7,882 bases of DNA. It comes from Pseudomonadota bacterium (GTDB lineage Bacteria; Pseudomonadota; Gammaproteobacteria; Xanthomonadales; Rhodanobacteraceae). The notes under the pieces are model-generated. The model was given only the letters and a program-made list of their open reading frames with translations. It was not told the origin of the DNA and made no database searches. Location of the stretch: NCBI GenBank assembly GCA_021787175.1, contig JAJYMF010000101.1, positions 1 through 7,882 of the forward strand, in the 5' to 3' direction. Within the stretch, counting starts at the first letter, position 1. The number at the start of each line of letters is the position of its first letter. Positions 6,835 through 7,882 of this stretch are shown here, piece after piece. The translations under genes were made by a program, and so were the position numbers.

Positions 6835-7882
6835 ATGTCCGATCTACGCGAAGCCAGGGTGCCGGATATCGGCAACTATCACGACGTGCCGGTGATCGAG
6901 CTGCTGGTGCAGCCGGGCGACACGGTCAAGAAGGACCAGGGCCTGGTGACGCTGGAATCCGACAAGGCGACGATGGAAGTGCCGGCGCCCTTTGCCGGTG
7001 TGGTGCGCGAACTCAAGGTCAAGCTGGGCGACACGCTTTCCGAAGGCGCGGTGGTGGCGCTGATCGAAGCGGCCTCGGCCTCGGCGACACCCGCTGCTCC
7101 TGCCGCTCCTGCACCGGCCGCCGCCGTTCCCGCACCGGCTGCCAGGCCGGTCGCCGCGGCGCCCGCCGCGGCAGCGCCGCCGCCGGCTGCGGTGCCCGCA
7201 GCCGTTGTCGCGCCGATACCGCCGGTGGCCACCGGTGCCGCGGCCGTCATGCCCGACCGCGCGCCCTACGCCACGCCGGCGGTGCGCCTGTTCGCGCGCG
7301 AGCTGGGCGTGGATCTGGGCCGGGTCACGGGCAGCGGGCGCGGCGGACGCATCCTGAAGGACGACGTGCAGACGTTCGTCAAGCAGGCGCTGGCCGGCGC
7401 GGCGCCGCAGTCCGCGGGCGGCGGCGGGCTCAACCTGCTGCCGTGGCCGCAGATCGACTTCGCCAAGTTCGGCGCGGTGGAGACGCTGCCGCTGGGCAAG
7501 ATCAAGCGCGCCACCGGCGCCAACCTGGCGCGCAACTGGGCGCTGATCCCGCACGTCACCCAGCACGATCTGGCCGACATCACCGAGATGGAGGCGTTCC
7601 GCAAGCAGCTCGGCGGCGAGCACAAGGATCTCAAGATCACGCCGCTGGTGTTCCTGATCAAGGCGGCGGTCGCGGCGCTGCAGGCTTTCCCGAACTTCAA
7701 CGCCTCGTTGAACGCGGCCGGCGATACGCTGACGCTGAAGAAGTATTTCCATATCGGCATCGCCGTGGACACGCCCGACGGCCTGGTGGTGCCGGTGCTG
7801 CGCGACTGCGACCGGAAGGGCCTGCTGGAGCTGGCGCGCGAACTGGGCGAGATCTCGGTCAAGGCGCGTGACAAGAAGCTGA
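6835..7882 (+). CDS. aceF: Dihydrolipoamide acetyltransferase, E2 of pyruvate dehydrogenase, 3' end outside the window
   Basis: E2 forms the cytosolic core of the pyruvate dehydrogenase complex and passes the acetyl group from the E1-loaded lipoyl arm to CoA. The frame is open from the ATG to the window end, giving 349 residues. Residues about 5-78 are a single lipoyl domain with the lipoylated lysine K44 in ESDKATMEV. Residues 80-140 are an Ala/Pro-rich flexible linker. Residues about 145-182 are the peripheral-subunit-binding domain (ATPAVRLFARELGV ... GRGGRILKDDV). The catalytic domain begins near 208 with FAKFG, IKRATGANLARNW and IPHVTQHDLADIT. The visible part reaches GLVVPVLRD and beyond, but the active-site HxxxDG lies past the window. 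GGGAG lies 5 nt before the start. The FAKFG and IPHVTQ blocks favour pyruvate over 2-oxoglutarate dehydrogenase E2. No aceE lies directly upstream; the upstream neighbour is divergent, so this gene has its own promoter. Confidence 0.95.
   Translation, partial: MSDLREARVPDIGNYHDVPVIELLVQPGDTVKKDQGLVTLESDKATMEVPAPFAGVVRELKVKLGDTLSEGAVVALIEAASASATPAAPAAPAPAAAVPAPAARPVAAAPAAAAPPPAAVPAAVVAPIPPVATGAAAVMPDRAPYATPAVRLFARELGVDLGRVTGSGRGGRILKDDVQTFVKQALAGAAPQSAGGGGLNLLPWPQIDFAKFGAVETLPLGKIKRATGANLARNWALIPHVTQHDLADITEMEAFRKQLGGEHKDLKITPLVFLIKAAVAALQAFPNFNASLNAAGDTLTLKKYFHIGIAVDTPDGLVVPVLRDCDRKGLLELARELGEISVKARDKKL

Noticed and set aside
6844..7752. Minus-strand open frame of 302 residues over aceF
   Set aside because: It is Arg/Gly/His-rich and antisense to the lipoyl, linker and catalytic regions of AceF.

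Overview
The window is GC-rich, densely coding bacterial DNA (about two-thirds G+C by eye). It reads like a chromosomal segment of a gammaproteobacterium, most likely from the Xanthomonadales (Rhodanobacteraceae/Xanthomonadaceae). This rests on the protein sequences (a ThiC with the Fe-S tail, a proteobacterial family I pyrophosphatase, a single-lipoyl pyruvate dehydrogenase E2) and on base composition. The taxonomic call is an inference from recognised families, not a database result. I see no RNA gene, insertion sequence, phage gene or CRISPR array.

Layout: (1) At the left edge is the 3' two-thirds of thiC (+), cut by the window start. (2) Forty-four bases later comes a large two-module gene (+), 1240-3081. 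It has an N-terminal aspartyl/asparaginyl beta-hydroxylase-like 2-oxoglutarate/Fe(II) oxygenase joined to a C-terminal PAPS-dependent sulfotransferase, both with their key residues intact. This is the most unusual object in the window. (3) Facing it is a minus-strand run, read right to left: a small exported protein (4842-4525), a beta-class-like glutathione S-transferase with a GTG start (4478-3852), and inorganic pyrophosphatase ppa (3708-3160). (4) Divergent from that run is an MscS-type mechanosensitive channel (+, 5096-5938). (5) Convergent with mscS is a secreted SH3b-domain protein with a His/Gly-rich tail (minus, 6590-6012). (6) Divergent from it is aceF (+, from 6835), which runs off the right edge inside its catalytic domain.

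The genes do not form one pathway. Core metabolism (thiamine pyrimidine synthesis, pyrophosphate removal, pyruvate dehydrogenase E2) is interleaved with envelope or stress functions (MscS, GST, two exported proteins). One loose link is that ThiC makes a precursor of thiamine diphosphate, the cofactor of the E1 partner of AceF, but nothing in the sequence shows co-regulation. No gap between genes exceeds about 255 bases. Two small inverted repeats stand out: a hairpin covering the ribosome binding site of the GST gene (4481-4505), and a perfect 7-bp stem upstream of ppa (3754-3770).
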